A DNA stretch of 64,000 bases from Pararge aegeria (Eukaryota > Arthropoda > Insecta > Lepidoptera > Nymphalidae), in assembly GCF_905163445.1 (NCBI RefSeq), contig NC_053182.1, forward strand, positions 18,311,501 to 18,375,500, read 5' to 3'. A model generated the notes under the pieces. It was given only the letters and a program-made list of their open reading frames with translations. It was not told the DNA's origin and did not search any database. Each line of letters starts with the position of its first letter. Within the stretch, counting starts at the first letter, position 1. Below, piece by piece: positions 10,895 through 23,178 of the stretch. A program made the position numbers and the translations under genes.

Positions 10895-11425
10895 TCATTG
10901 GATAGAAGCAGGCGTTACTTTGCGTAATTCTATGATATTACAATAAACATGAAGCTCAGTTTGCAATACTCCGCAAAAAGCAGCAGAGTGAGTGTAATTT
11001 ATAATTTCTTCAAGTACAACAACAAATTTCTGTAACAATTTTTTTATTTACGATTATTATTATATTTACCTATTTATTGAAATTTTAACTCCAACTGAAC
11101 TTAGACAAAGATCAATTTACAGCTATCTTTAATTTCTAAGACCAGTTTTTTTTATATATAAAGTAATGTAAATAAAATAATTGATATATAGTCGTCTCTG
11201 AAACTAAATGCGTTATTCACATCTTATATTGGTGTGTATGTTATAAATGTATCTATAGTATCTAATATTGTGCTATTCACAATTATTCATCGTAAAGTCA
11301 ACATCTCCTAGAGATGCTCCGCTGAAGCGTGCCTAGAGAGAAAAAAAATAAAAAAATTATAAATTATACCATGAAGATTCTCCTGCTTTTCGCGGAGGAT
11401 AGCAAATTAAACTTAATATTAAACA
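10895..11425 (+). mobile_element. Fold-back MITE (family M1), copy 2, interrupted
   Basis: It starts with 'ttggatagaagcaggcgtta' and 'actccgcaaaaagcag', then the M1 centre reappears only at 11290 ('ctagagatgctccgctgaag') and ends with 'cctgcttttcgcggagga'. About 300 bp of unrelated AT-rich sequence separates the parts. Confidence 0.55.
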
Positions 11426-11484
11426 AAGTATCGCCTGTATATACATTTTTATGCAGTATACTACGTACTATAATATTATATAGA

Positions 11485-11645
11485 TAAGAAATGGTTTTCC
11501 AAACGCTTCTTGAATATATTTAGAGATTGAGCCTGACGTATGTCAGCAGGCAGGAAATTCCAGAGTCTGACACAATTAACCGTAAAAGAGTTACTATAGT
11601 ATTTCATTATTCTGAGTTAAACATTCGTATCATAACATATACAAA
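11485..11645 (-). mobile_element. Non-LTR retrotransposon ORF2, C-terminal fragment
   Basis: The - strand reads SFTVNCVRLWNFLPADIRQA followed by QSLNIFKKRLENHFL, the pattern (VRLWNxLPxxIRxAxSLxxFKxxLxxHL) of the C-terminal tail of jockey/I-like ORF2 proteins. The frame is open for about 45 codons and then lost. Confidence 0.75.
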
Positions 11646-12724
11646 ACCTCGGTTTCAATGTCTACCATTCAAGGTCCTTGGCCCACAAATATGGATATCA
11701 AAATAAAGACGTCTTTCACAATATTCAATCACTCACTTCCCCACAAACCTACTTGCCTTCGTAATAAGGGTTCGGCTATTTTGAATTCGGTACGCATCCT
11801 ATTACATTATTTTTATTAAAACAACCGAATGCCGACTCTATATCGAAAGCTACAAGGTTTATCTTAACTAACATCACACAGCCTAATTTATATCTGCTCA
11901 CTGCTCAAGCTCACTGAATTCTGATTGGCAATTATAATGCTTACGTGTTAGGTAATAAATGTTATAGTAGGTTGTATGTATTAACGGGATAATTGATGTG
12001 CATCGCCGTACGTGTCAAATGTTTAACGTTCACCGGCTCGATGCACACACCACGTGACTGGAATAGCGTAACGATCTTGAATCGATAATTGTACACTCGC
12101 GATTAATGTGATTCGCGTGTGAATCGATTTGTTTTTTATTTGATTGAACCAAGAACGAGGAAAATTGATTGAAATACGCATTAAAAGCAATTACATGGGT
12201 ATTTAAAAAATAAATTATATGATCTCTTAATTTGGTTGAACATTTTGCTTCAGTCACCGAATTAAGAACATTCAGAAAACGTGTACACGACTAATATTGA
12301 AGCGTCAAAAAGCTCCACTTTAGAATGGTTTCTCAAACAAACGTATAGTCACAATAGAATGGGAAAATTTGAAAAAGTTTGTGACCTAGCAACATTCCGC
12401 GGGTGTAAAGGTGGAGTGAGATTGCCTAGAAAAGGCCCATTGACTAATACAGCAACGTGGATGAAGTCAAAGTCTACTTATAAATACGCTATAAAAACAA
12501 ACGAAACGTGTACGAAGTCTCGGGCAACAGCTAGTCTAAAATAATAGCCGAGCAATTTAATTTTCTAATGAAGTCGTTTGACGCTTAAAAGTGATTGACT
12601 AGCAATTAATCGAGCTTTACAACGATATTGCGTTAAGCGTCTGGAATAAGGGCACAATACTATAAGCCATCCTCCACGGTTTTCTCGCGCTAGCAATGGA
12701 CTTTTTATAGTGATTATAATTGAC
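11646..12724. other. Stretch without supported gene
   Basis: An 87-codon frame at 12281-12544 ends in 'cgggcaacagctag', the tail of a common lepidopteran repeat also seen at 31990 and 59765, so it is taken as repeat-derived. Confidence 0.5.
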
Positions 12725-13010
12725 GTACAGAGCAGATGGCCCACCTGATAGTTAATGTAACACCATCGCCTATAAACAGAACATCAATTCAGGGCGTAGA
12801 AGGAACACGTCCTGAATCGTGCCGCCATTTTGTCTGTCAATCTGAGGCGAAGGTGTTAAGCCGCATGTGCCTGTAATTACGCCGGCAACCACGCCCTTCA
12901 GACCCAACCACAGCATTAACAACAATGCTGATTAGCGGCAGGAGTAAGCATTGTTCCCCGGAAAAGCTTTGTCACAAACAGCTCTACTTGCGGTCGAAGC
13001 ATAATGTATG
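12725..13010. repeat. Interspersed repeat D, copy 2 (longest)
   Basis: It begins 'gagcagatggcccacctgat' and includes 'gtgccgccattttgtctgtc', 'acgccggcaaccacgccctt' and 'ttgtcacaaacagctctact'. It is the best preserved of three copies. Confidence 0.65.
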
Positions 13011-13089
13011 ACCTGCCTCAATAAACAGCCTCATCATAATCAAATCGGATTATATTCTGATGTATTATAATATGATATATTTTCAACAC

Positions 13090-13180
13090 AAAGGTCTTTT
13101 GGAGAGAATTCCAAAATCCACGATCCTGGGCCGCTTGTCTCCAGCGGCTCCCAGCGACTCGTCTGTCCACCTCGTTGGGG
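13090..13180 (-). mobile_element. RTE-type LINE fragment
   Basis: The complement of 'tctgtccacctcgttggggg' encodes the PPTRWTD motif of the RTE ORF2 C terminus. Very short. Confidence 0.45.
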
Positions 13181-13344
13181 GCCGCTATCACCGCTACCTA
13201 TATATCTCAAACCACCTCTAAGCTACCAATACAACGTATAAATGAAAACCGAAATAATAGTTCACAGGCTTTAGAGGTACGTTATGAAATGTCTCTGACA
13301 CTTATCTGTGAAACCTTAAACAAATAGTTTTTGAGTAAACATCA

Positions 13345-13590
13345 TTCAAATTCAAATTCATTTATTTTAACTAGGCCTAATTAATAAGCACTTTTGAAAC
13401 GTCAAGTCAGTCTGTTTGTAGTGACTCTACCACCGGTTCGGAAGGCAGATTCCACTGAGAAGAGCCGGCAAGAAACTCAGCAGATTGCTCTTTTCCAACA
13501 TCATTTTAACTTTATGCATCCTTCAATATTATTTCGTAATTCTTTTACACGTTGTATAAGGTATACCACCAAATAATGTTGAAGTGTGAG
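13345..13590 (-). mobile_element. LINE 3' end, tail type B
   Basis: Begins 'cattcaaattcaaattcatt' and continues with 'tttgaaacgtcaagtcagtc', 'ctaccaccggttcggaaggc' and 'gagaagagccggcaagaaac'. On the - strand this is a 3' UTR ending in a (GAATTT)n tail. At 44190-44580 the same UTR lies downstream of ORF2 coding sequence, which shows the polarity. Other copies: 25365, 33245, 38185. Confidence 0.8.
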
Positions 13591-14239
13591 GTAATATAAT
13601 CATTAAAGTATTATTGTCTCTTGCTTTCATTCAAAGAAAATAGCTGACTATTCATTGACTTTGACAATAAACCTTTTTGTTATAATATCTAAACCTCCAA
13701 CTATCCACAGACGCGATACGGCTCCCCTTGGTAAGGGTCAAACAAAAAGGTGAACCTCGAATGGGAGAATCTATAAAGCAAAATTGCCAGACCATTGGGT
13801 CCTTCTTGTTTAATAGATTTGTATCAAAACACTCTACTTTAATGTGTAACTAGAAAATAGCACGACTTTAAATGAATTAACAAAAAATGAAATGCATTTC
13901 GTTACACTGCAACAGATTATAATTTTCAATAAAATATTTCTAACAAGCTGTTGTACGCGTTTTCGTCCGCGTTTATTTCGTTTTCATAAAAACACCGTGA
14001 GAACCGTTTGTTTTTCTAGTATTCTATCCTAAATTGTCTAATTTACTCTCCGTCCTTTCAACTAACTTTTTCTTTTTCAGTGCTTAAGTTACTATAGTGA
14101 AAAAGTTTAAACTAAACTAGGAAAAAAACTGATTTTGTTGGAGGATTTTACCCATCCTTCGGAACGCATCCACGCATGTCATTAAAAAAAATCCCCCTAA
14201 CCCTGTTTCAGTAACGTGTATTATAAGTGTGTTTGTTTA
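13591..14239. other. Stretch holding an RTE-associated repeat remnant
   Basis: About 13945-14070 ('cgcgtttatttcgttttcat', 'gagaaccgtttgtttttct', 'tactctccgtcctttcaac') belongs to a repeat also seen near 21050, 25625 and 38090. The rest is unremarkable. Confidence 0.5.
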
Positions 14240-14370
14240 ATTGGAAGGCCTCCACATCGTCACCATCGTTCTACTCTTTGACACAGGCCTCTTACCTCAT
14301 CATGGACATAAGCTAAGAACTAGACCCTCCACGCTGCTTCAAGGATGGTTGACGATTGATGAATGATTAT
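14240..14370. repeat. Interspersed repeat fragment (as at 2200)
   Basis: Shares 'cctccacgctgct' and flanking context with 2200-2345. Confidence 0.4.
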
Positions 14371-15017
14371 TATGACATATAAATAATAATAACCGGGACA
14401 GCGATGAATTGTCTGAACTTTATGTATTATAGAATTGCACTGTGTCTACTTTTATGCGTGTTGCTTGATGGTTCAAACAAAATTCGAAGAGCATTCCCTT
14501 TTTTTAGTTTAGGTCGAAACAACATCGGACCACAAATTTCAATAACGCCACGGCGGCGGCCATCTTTTTGTGCGTACACAGAAAATGGCCGCCGCAAAAA
14601 GTTGGCGGGAATTCGAGGTAGTTTCCCTTTGATGAAAAGTGTACTTTGCAACTTGTTTGTTCGCTGGTTTTCGGGTTAGTTTTCGTTTTACAAAATTTCG
14701 GTCGTTTAATTTCGATAAAACAACAAATACCTGTGCGGCGTGTTTGAATATAAACATATTTAGTTCTAATATCATAATGGCTTAGTACACTTATTTCTCC
14801 ACCATTTTGTCCGATTAATTTCGTTACCTTTGTTTGATTAGTTTGAACAATAAATCGGTATATAATATAATATGTAGTTATAAAAAATTTATTAATTAAA
14901 ATATGTGCAAAAAATTTTAAACAACACGATTTCGATACGATAAAAATTGTTTACACACAATTTTCATTATCTATCTGTTAGCTGTTTACAGCAGCGTTAT
15001 GTACCCAGAGAATTTGC
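14371..15017. other. Stretch with a GC-rich hairpin
   Basis: Around 14551-14598, 'gcggcggccat' pairs with 'atggccgccgc' across about 25 nt. Frames on both strands cross it, but none has recognisable coding features. Confidence 0.5.
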
Positions 15018-15591
15018 ATGCTATGTTCGCATCGAGAAGGCACAATTATATACACATGCCAAATAGTGCTATAGTCTATATTAGAGTAAGCAGTTGATTG
15101 TCAGTTTTGCGAACTAAATAATAAAAAATAAAAAAAAAAACTATGCCCTTTAATAAGCGGTGGTAGGCCAGTGGGTAGGACTTCGACTTTACTTTCGGTG
15201 GAGGCGAGTTCGAATCCCAGCACGCACCTCAAAATTTTCTAAGTTATGTGCGTTTTAAGCAATTAAAATATAACTTGCTTAAACGGTAAAGGAAAACATC
15301 GTGAGGAAACCTGAGAGTTTCTCCATATGTCACTTAAAGGACATCATATCAACCCGGCCCACTTCAGAAAAGTTAAAGGTGAATGCTGGGATTCGATCTC
15401 AGACCCCCGAAAGTGAAGTTGAGCTCCTACCCACTGGGCTACCACCGCTTATTAAAGGGCATAGATTTATTTTTATTTTTTATTATTTAGTTCGCAAAAC
15501 TGACAATCAACTGCTTACTCTAATATTATATAGACTATAGCACTATTTGGCATGTGTATATAATTGTGCCTTCTCGATGCGAACATAGCAT
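15018..15591. repeat. Large inverted repeat (fold-back), arms over 200 bp
   Basis: The left arm 15018 to about 15240 is the near-exact reverse complement of about 15365-15591, with a spacer of about 125 bp. The outer ~130 bp of each arm ('tgctatgttcgcatcgagaa' at the left, its complement at the right) is not from any family seen elsewhere in the window. The inner part of each arm is a family B SINE head ('gcggtggtaggccagtgggt' and its complement). The outer part is nearly identical apart from a few small indels, while the SINE part is more diverged. Confidence 0.9.
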
Positions 15592-17621
15592 AGCTACACG
15601 TATGGCCGCTTCCACAAACGCGGGTAGCAGCAATATAATATTAAATAGAACAGTAAGTGTATATGCACCTATATAATTCATTTATTGAAACAGTGGGTGA
15701 GTAAAACAAATATTTTGGGTTTTGCAGTAATTATTTGCCTTCATTATTTCCCAAAGTAGAAAATGCATCAACTTCATTATAAGTTCGCATTTAACGCGAT
15801 TTTGAGTAAATATTAAAGTTTCGCGTATCAATATGTCTGATTGGCACCGCTTATTTATTAACGCTTGTGCAATAAGTTATATTAAAACAAAAAACAGAAA
15901 AACACGCTATAATGGTAAATCGAACTTTTGTTAGTAATATTTTAAATGTGAAAGTGTGTTTGTTTGTCCTTCCTTAACGCTCTAAATCAGTAACTAATCA
16001 AATTGATTTTTACCATAAAGGTTGTTCTAATACCAACTTTTTATTCCAGGAATACATACATCTGTAACGTTTCCTTTGCTTACTATTTACGTTTAAAGAA
16101 GATTCTAGACCGTACATTGTAAGGGGATAGTCGCAGCGTAGTCAGTCTGCTCCGAGAGCGAGGACATTGGCATTGGCTACCAATTAATCAATTAAAACTT
16201 TATTTAGTTTTGGCTATTGGTACAGCATTTAGAATATAGTAAAATTATATTACAGAATTAAAATTAAATATATCTTATACTTGTTTATAAAGCTGATGAG
16301 TTAGTTTGTTTACTCGAACGCGACTATCTTAGGAACTACTGGTCCGATTTCAAAAATTCTAACAGTGTTGGATAACCAATAGATTAAAGAAGGCTATATA
16401 GGCTATATATGATCACGAAGACCAATAGGCATAGCACTAATGAATAATTTTTCAAAATGGGGGTTTTTTTTTCCTTCTGAGAGCTTTCGCTACGTGCGCT
16501 GCGTCAACGTTCAAAGTTTCGATAAAATCATGTACAAAAAGTGGTCAACCTGTGATTCCCAGCAACCTTGATCTGGAAAGTCAATCAGTCTTACCAGAGT
16601 AGTCTAGTTAACACCTGACTACTCTACTACTTTAATACAACTGTCATACTTCTAACTGGTTAGCCCGTTGCCATCTTGGACTGCATCATCACTTACTAAT
16701 ATAATGTGTTTATTTAAATGCGTACTACATTCAATAATACAGGAAACACAGGTTTTTATTAATGCACGACTGCTGTTCACAGTAATAAAGGAAGTGTAAT
16801 GGTGCATTGTAAGAGAGATATTCTTGAAACAGACGCGTACCTATCCTTAAAGTTTGTACGAAACATACTATTGTAATTGGCGCTTAATATTCCTTTTTCG
16901 GGTTGTTATCTTTTTACTTAATCGTTAAATTATGTAAGAAACATTTTTCCTGACGTGGAAGTTTAAACAATTCTAATCTATACATAGATATCTATAAGAA
17001 GAATCTCTAAGAAGAGCCCCAGGGCTCGACGACATCGGGGGGAGTATCAATCACGCCGAAACGGCTAAGGGGAATGGGATGAAATTTTGCATGCGTGTAG
17101 CCTTTGCCATGGAAAAGAAAATAGGCTTACTTTTATCTCGATTCCTTAAGCAGTTCCTGAAGGATATTTTGACTTTGACTTTCTATTTATAGTTTCTCAC
17201 AAAATATTGTGTTGTGAAAGGTAACGTAAATCAGTTGGGATTTCATTCCGAAGAATTTATAAGTTACTAAATTATAGTATTAAAAAAAATCTTACGCTCC
17301 CAAGAGAAGGGATTCATTATTTTGTTCTGATTTTTAGTGCAAAGTGCATCTTTTCGTTGTCATTCGACGTGTGACTACAAAAAATATGCTTTCAGACTAA
17401 ATAAAAGGTCTTTCTAAGTGCACTTTATACAAAGTATCTTTTTAAAGTCTCGTTTTAAAAATATTTTTTCTATTTAAACATTAAACAACGATGTTACAAC
17501 GCAAAACTCCATTTTTTCTTACACGTTTAATTATTTAAACAATGTTTCAATTACTTTTTAGTGTAAATGTCGTTTTGATATATAAATATTAAACCTTAAT
17601 AAAAGCATATTACATTCAAGC
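15592..17621. other. Long AT-rich stretch with repeat scraps
   Basis: About 15945-16110 ('gtgtttgtttgtccttcctt') and 16300-16480 ('gttggataaccaatagatta') resemble tails of abundant lepidopteran interspersed repeats. Near 17160, 'ttttgactttgactttct' is the direct-strand (TTGAC)n tail of a LINE. No gene supported. Confidence 0.5.
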
Positions 17622-17916
17622 TGTGACTTAGGACTTTGACTTCCTTTTCGGGGGAACGAGTTCCGGCACGCACCTCTTACTTTTCTAAGTTATGTGCGTT
17701 TTAAGTAATTAAAATATCACTTGTTCCAACGGTGAAGGAAAACATCGTGAGGATACCTGCATACCTGAGAGTTCTCCATGATTTTCTCAAAGGTGTGTGA
17801 AGTCCACCAATCCCCACTGGGCCAGCATGGTGGACTACGGCCATAACTCCTTCTCATTGTGGGAGGAGACCCGTGCCCTGAAGTTGGCCGGTAATGGGTT
17901 GGTATGATGATGAGGA
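17622..17916 (+). repeat. SINE family B, near full length
   Basis: The head is partly eroded ('cttaggactttgacttcc'), but the B-box region 'gaacgagttccggcacgc', the whole body and the 3' 'gggttggtatgatgatgag' are present. Confidence 0.9.
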
Positions 17917-19078
17917 TAACATTGAAATAGATTTTTTTTTTATATTATTATATTGTAAAGATTGCTTACATAAAAAGACAAGTTCGAAAAAATAATAGGG
18001 TAAAGAAGTAAGACACTTTTTATTTGTTGACAATCAGGGTCGCATCTCATACTCGTACGGTATGTGATTTGTGTACGTGATATTATTCAAATACCTACCT
18101 AATTTCCCAGAAACATTTCATTCCCCCTTTATGAACGGCGAGGCATCTGCGGGCGGCTTTTATTTTCATTCCCGTCATCGTCACAGTTTAGCATTGTTAC
18201 CCTTTTTTCGGCGGCCTTCGTTAGCGGAATCGCAGTTTACGTTTTGTCGATCGTATACTGCGTCCCGTCGATCGTTTCGGCGAATATTTTTTTCTATACT
18301 CCACCTTTGATATATAAATCCAAAGATACACCTTTGCGAGCATATTCATATCAGATTTAAATCAAGCTCTTTTGGAACCCTTATAACTTTAGTTCTAAGT
18401 TAATGAGCAGTGTAGTGGAGTAGAGAGTGTAGTTAAAATTAAGGAAGGTTCGGGTAACAGAGATAGATATTTTATAGGATTTTGCCACCCCGAAAGCACC
18501 AGGTTAACGTTCCCGGGGATTTAACAACAAAGTATTTGTTACTAAAGCATGACTGCACTACTGAACTTTTGCATAGATGTAACTGGCATCCTAGACAGGG
18601 AAAAGTTATACGTTTTATCCCGGAAAAATATAATTCCCTCGGTATTTTTAGAAAATAAGCGGATGAATCTGCGGTCAACAGATATTTGGTAAACACACTT
18701 TCTTCAAGAAACGTACGTATTAGAGAAAACTAGTTTTAATCAGTTTAACGTGACAGACTATTGAATTTCACAGGTACTTACTGCACAGTGTGTATCTTGG
18801 GTTTTATTTGTTTGTTTATCAGTGGTACCGCTCTTTTGTTTCTGACTTTTTGCTGGCGGCTTTGTCGAAAGGTTTCGGCCTTCCGCTGCTGAATTTGCAG
18901 GGCATTTGGTGGCAGTTTTCACAATGTAGATCATTATCGACTGCTTTCTTACACCGTTATTTATCGCTATTACAAATAATGACCTATTGTTTAACTTTTT
19001 GTCATCTATAACTCTTTAAATGTCTTTCTTCCTCATGATTGTCTTCTCTTCTGTCTTTAAATATCTTCCTAAATGTAT
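17917..19078. other. Stretch without supported gene
   Basis: A moderately GC-rich patch at 18130-18260 gives open frames on the + strand, but they show no domain, splice pattern or composition that supports a gene. Confidence 0.5.
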
Positions 19079-19180
19079 AACCGGCCCAGGAAACAGGTCT
19101 CTTCTCATAATGAGGAGAATTTAGGCCGTAGTCCATCACGCAGGACAAGTGACTTTAAACGCCTTTGGAACATTATGAAT
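19079..19180 (-). repeat. SINE family B fragment
   Basis: 'ggccgtagtccatcacgcag' and 'taaccggcccagg' mark the 3' third of the family, in reverse. Confidence 0.7.
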
Positions 19181-19375
19181 CAATCAATCAATTTTATTTA
19201 TTTACTGATTTATTTATTTCCTGATACAGGTTAAATAGATATAATAGAAAAATATGTAGAGCATAACTGTACCGCGCCAATTTGGTATGACAATTATTAT
19301 TAGGGTAATATTTGAATTTTAAGTGTTTTTACTACTTGGTACAATTGAGATATTGACAATTACACTGCGAGTTCA

Positions 19376-19680
19376 AATTAAATTCAAATTCAAATTCAAA
19401 TTCAAAATTTCTTTATTCATGTAGGCCTATCACAGGCACTTATGAAGCGTTCATACATATTTGTTTACATAATTGTAATGGGATATATTTCTTTTTGTTA
19501 TCACCATCTCACAGTAAATTTATATAAAGCTATGAAGTTAGAGCAATTCATACCCAAGTTTTTTTTATCGTTTAAGTAATCCTTAACGTATATAGGATTT
19601 TTCTGTAAGCTTATGATTTATATTAACTTTGAACTTATTACCTTTATTTATATCAGAATACCCACTGCAGTCTTGTGAGA
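19376..19680 (-). mobile_element. LINE 3' end, tail type C
   Basis: Starts with (ATTCAA)n, then 'ttctttattcatgtaggcct', 'gcgttcatacatatttgttt' and 'tgttatcaccatctcacag'. The same sequence order occurs at 26790-27265 and 27540-27850. No ORF survives. Confidence 0.7.
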
Positions 19681-20472
19681 GACTCAGACGGCGCAAAGTT
19701 AACTCCTGGTGTCTTAGTCGTTGTCACTAATTTAGTGCGTTTACTTGAGATGAACGATATGATTTTTGCTCTAAAACAAAATTAGCTTCACCTCACGCAA
19801 CGATGACCAATAAGTATGCTCATAAAATGAGACCAATTCGATTCCAATAACCACGAACGAAGAATGGGCCCTGTCGTAAACTAAAAGATTTCGTTTTAAT
19901 TTTTTACGTCTTCACATTCTTGGTTCAACGTAAAAAGTGATTCTTCGGTTTTATTTTGAGTTATTGCCTTTTGTTCGATGTTATTATACCGTTCCAAAAA
20001 TTAAAATGAAAACTATAATTTTTAGTTACAAAGATTTATTTGGATTCCATAGATTAACGTGGAGTTAAATACGTACGTTACATAAGCTAGTACTTGCAAT
20101 ATTTTGTAATAGCTGATGCTCTTCTTTTGTGTGCAATTTCTATTTCCTTGTGGAAATATGATATTTGTAGGCTGTGCACCCGGCACAACCTACGTCTGTT
20201 TCCAGTAGCGAGTAAATATCGCAACTTATTTTACCCCTTTACGGTTAATTTTCCAAAACGCTGAATCGGATATTATAACTCTGCCTCTAGTGTTAACGAT
20301 GTTCGACTACGATTAGGTTCTGAGTTGGATTACCAGGTCGAGCTAAGAACAATCAACGGTACAATCTTAGACATCGTCATCAGATACCACCACCAGAAGA
20401 GATTTCAGTCAAGGACTAAGTTGTAATGGAATTAAATAAAGCTCCTATGACATGTTTACTCAAAAACATTGA
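19681..20472. other. Stretch without supported feature
   Basis: No gene or clear repeat recognised. Confidence 0.5.
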
Positions 20473-20620
20473 CAATCAACCCATTCACGGCTTAATACAA
20501 GGCACGGATCCCCTCTCAGAATGAGATGGGTTTAGGCCGCAGTCCACCAAGTGCGGATTGGCAGTCCACCTTGAGAACATTATGGAGAACTCTCTGGCAT
20601 GCAGGTTTCCTCACCTTCAC
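20473..20620 (-). repeat. SINE family B, 3' half
   Basis: Contains 'ggccgcagtccaccaag' and 'gcatgcaggtttcctcacc'. The head is absent. Confidence 0.75.
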
Positions 20621-22668
20621 TGTATTTGAGCACTAACAGATAATTGTTAAAGGCTACTTTATGTCGCTAAATATAAAGTTCACATTTCCATGCTTTAATA
20701 ATTTAAGTAGTTTTAAGTGGAGATGTTGAGTCCCCGTTGATGTTGTCCGAAAACCACGATTATGTCTTCCCATTTGCCAGCAAGTAAGAATGCCACTAAG
20801 TGCAAAAGGAAATCAAAGTTAGGGCGTGAAGATAAAAAGTAAATATTAATATTTTCACTTAACAATGAAGCTTTCCACCAAAAGCACTTTTGGATTGTTT
20901 ATGCCTGTCGGAAAGCTCGCCGCAAAGGCAACGATTTCGCTTAATATCATATTGTTCCTTATATGGTGAGTTCTCGTAACTCGTAAAACATTTGCAGTTG
21001 CCCCATGTTACGAGTGGCAGCGATTTTAAAAACAATTAGCTGATGCTCGCGTTCATTGTCAGTTTAATGTGTTTTTTTTTTACAAATCTCGTGGGAGCCG
21101 TTTGTTTTACATGGATAAAAAAAACCTGTGTTACTCTCCCACTCCGACAAAAATTAAGTTTATTGATTGCCCAGTTAGGGCGTAAAGAGAATACAAACAA
21201 ACACACTTTCGGATTTGTAATGGAATAAAACAAATATATATATATTTATATATATATAAAATAATTACATCTTATTAATACGGCAGGGCCACTTACACTA
21301 ACTAGATAGAACTACTACTAGATCATAAAGTAAGGATTATTCTGAGATACTAATACAGAACAGGCTCAGAATTTAATGGTCTGTGAAGTGGTAAGCATGA
21401 CGTGGTAAGCGTGACCTCGACTCTTGAGACAAATTTAAGAAGAAAGAGAGAATGAAAGAAAGAAGATCGTTTATTTATTGGCAATATAGCATCAAACTAA
21501 TTTTTATATTGACATTCGCTTTATTGTGCGACGTAAAGACAGTATTAAATAGACTATTTAGCTTGGATTGGCCGTAGGGGTCTATAAGGCAGGAGAAGTC
21601 ATAGTCTTAGGTAAGGTTATTGGGTTTTGACTACCTATAACGGATTACAAACACGCATTGAAACGACTTGGTGATTGATGCCCTAAACACTTTAAAATCC
21701 CACGTAATTGAAGGTCAACAAATTCCCTCTCTCCACTTAAAAGATAATGAAGGCCGATAATGAAGAAGATAGTATCTAAAAGCGATTTTAACTGGCCTTT
21801 TTTCCTTTAAGGGTTTGAAGTAAAAAGTTGCAGTTATTGTATTGAAAGTTACACGTTTCTTAAGAACCGACTAAAACGTAGCTCTTGAAGTTCATTTAAT
21901 TTTGAAGTAGGTCATAGTTTACGACTTTCCGCGTAAGCTTAAAGCTTAAACTGTTAATACTCAACGGCTCTGACCTTGCCTCTCTTGGACCTCACAACCT
22001 ACTTTCCGTGCGTGCAACATTTATGACCGTTGTGTTATATTGCTTCTATATTATGACGCTTTTTATGTTTATTATTGCTCCTATTTACAAAATTAAAACA
22101 TGTTTTCGAAATTCAAATTGACTAAGAATTTGAATTAATGTTAAAAAAACGAATTAATGTTAATATTAAGTTATAATCTGACATAATTTTTGTAATACTA
22201 AGGTTGCCTGGCAGAGATCGCTTCTAAGCCATAAGGCCGCCTTTTTTATTCTACTCCAGTCTTCGTGTCTCTCTTTACTCGTCCTTTATATTCCTAGCAT
22301 AGTTTAGTGGTGTACCATTAAAGAGTTTAAAATTACTAGATTATTTTACTATAGTCAAGAACATCGCTAAAACAAACTGTATTTGCGTTCGCAAAAATCG
22401 AAAAGTGATTAATTTGAAATTCTTAAACAACGTTGCATGCCTACATAATGAGTTTTTGTAGTTACTTTTTACTAATTAGTTTTAAGTTCGCATACACGAA
22501 AAAGAAAGGCCATTAGAGTCAGGCTTGATGTAGCTACCTAGCTAGTTAAAAAAAACGAGTTGTCGCAAGCTATTTACTTCGACCTACTCGAGTGATTTTA
22601 TATAACTCTTTGGTATTCCAATGACAGGATGAAATTGCTTGTTTGGTATTGGCACAGCGGTGATAGGA
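20621..22668. other. Stretch with one RTE-associated remnant and an AT microsatellite
   Basis: About 21035-21230 ('gggagccgtttgttttacat', 'caaacaaacacactttcgga') is the repeat seen at 13945 and 38090. 21233-21262 is an (AT)n run. The rest is AT-rich with nothing recognised. Confidence 0.5.
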
Positions 22669-22926
22669 TTAGAGACATAAATTAACACATTTTATTATAA
22701 ACCTAAGCAGCATACGATCCATTTGTTGCCGTTTAATGGCAGACGAAAAGCATTTGTTACCAGGTGAATTGTTAAACATATAGCTATTAATTGGAATGCC
22801 TGGCGACTGTCCAAACCGATAGGTCAGCTTCTTGGGACGTGATCGTTTTTTGTTCGCTCCATTGTTCGAGTTTGATTTAGACATGGGCACGGCACGGTCC
22901 ATCGCCGTCTTCACAACGACATGCAT
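22669..22926 (-). CDS. Unrecognised short open frame, possible small gene or exon
   Basis: An 85-codon frame. The part from the internal Met at about residue 16 is lysine-, serine- and asparagine-rich (MSKSNSNNGANKKRSRPKKL) and contains a basic cluster like a nuclear localisation signal. A possible donor ('ttag|gttta' on the - strand) follows MDRMLL, so the last 14 residues may not be coding. No domain is recognised and no second exon was found. It is not part of any repeat seen here. It could be a gene fragment, a decayed transposon ORF or chance; weak support. Confidence 0.2.
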   Translation of the reverse strand: MHVVVKTAMDRAVPMSKSNSNNGANKKRSRPKKLTYRFGQSPGIPINSYMFNNSPGNKCFSSAIKRQQMDRMLLRFIIKCVNLCL

Positions 22927-23013
22927 TCATTATATGCCTTAATCTAACTAAAATATAGTCTTTGATAGATAATAATACTAAATATCGTAGCAGAAATCCC
23001 AAAACAAGTAAAA

Positions 23014-23178
23014 CTTAAAGTCAAAGTCAAAAGTCTAATATTTCTTTATTCAAATAGGCACATAGATGGCACTTTTGATGCGTACATTACATGTAAAATA
23101 TGACATAGAAGTGAGTTGCTACGAGGGTTCCAAACGCGGCCTGGTCTAAGAAGAAGCCCACAACAAACTTAATTTAGG
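23014..23178 (-). mobile_element. LINE 3' end, tail type A
   Basis: 'caaataggcacatagatggc' and 'gagggttccaaacgcggcct' match the copy at 4831-5035. The (TTGAC)n tail complement is at its left end. Confidence 0.7.

Noticed and set aside
14404..14679. Open frames of 74-91 codons on both strands around 14400-14780
   Set aside because: They overlap on opposite strands across a GC-rich hairpin, share no motif with known proteins and lack splice signals; a GC patch in AT-rich DNA produces long frames by chance.
18071..18310. 79-codon + strand frame in a GC-richer patch
   Set aside because: No domain, no matching splice sites and an unnatural residue mix (many F, R, S).
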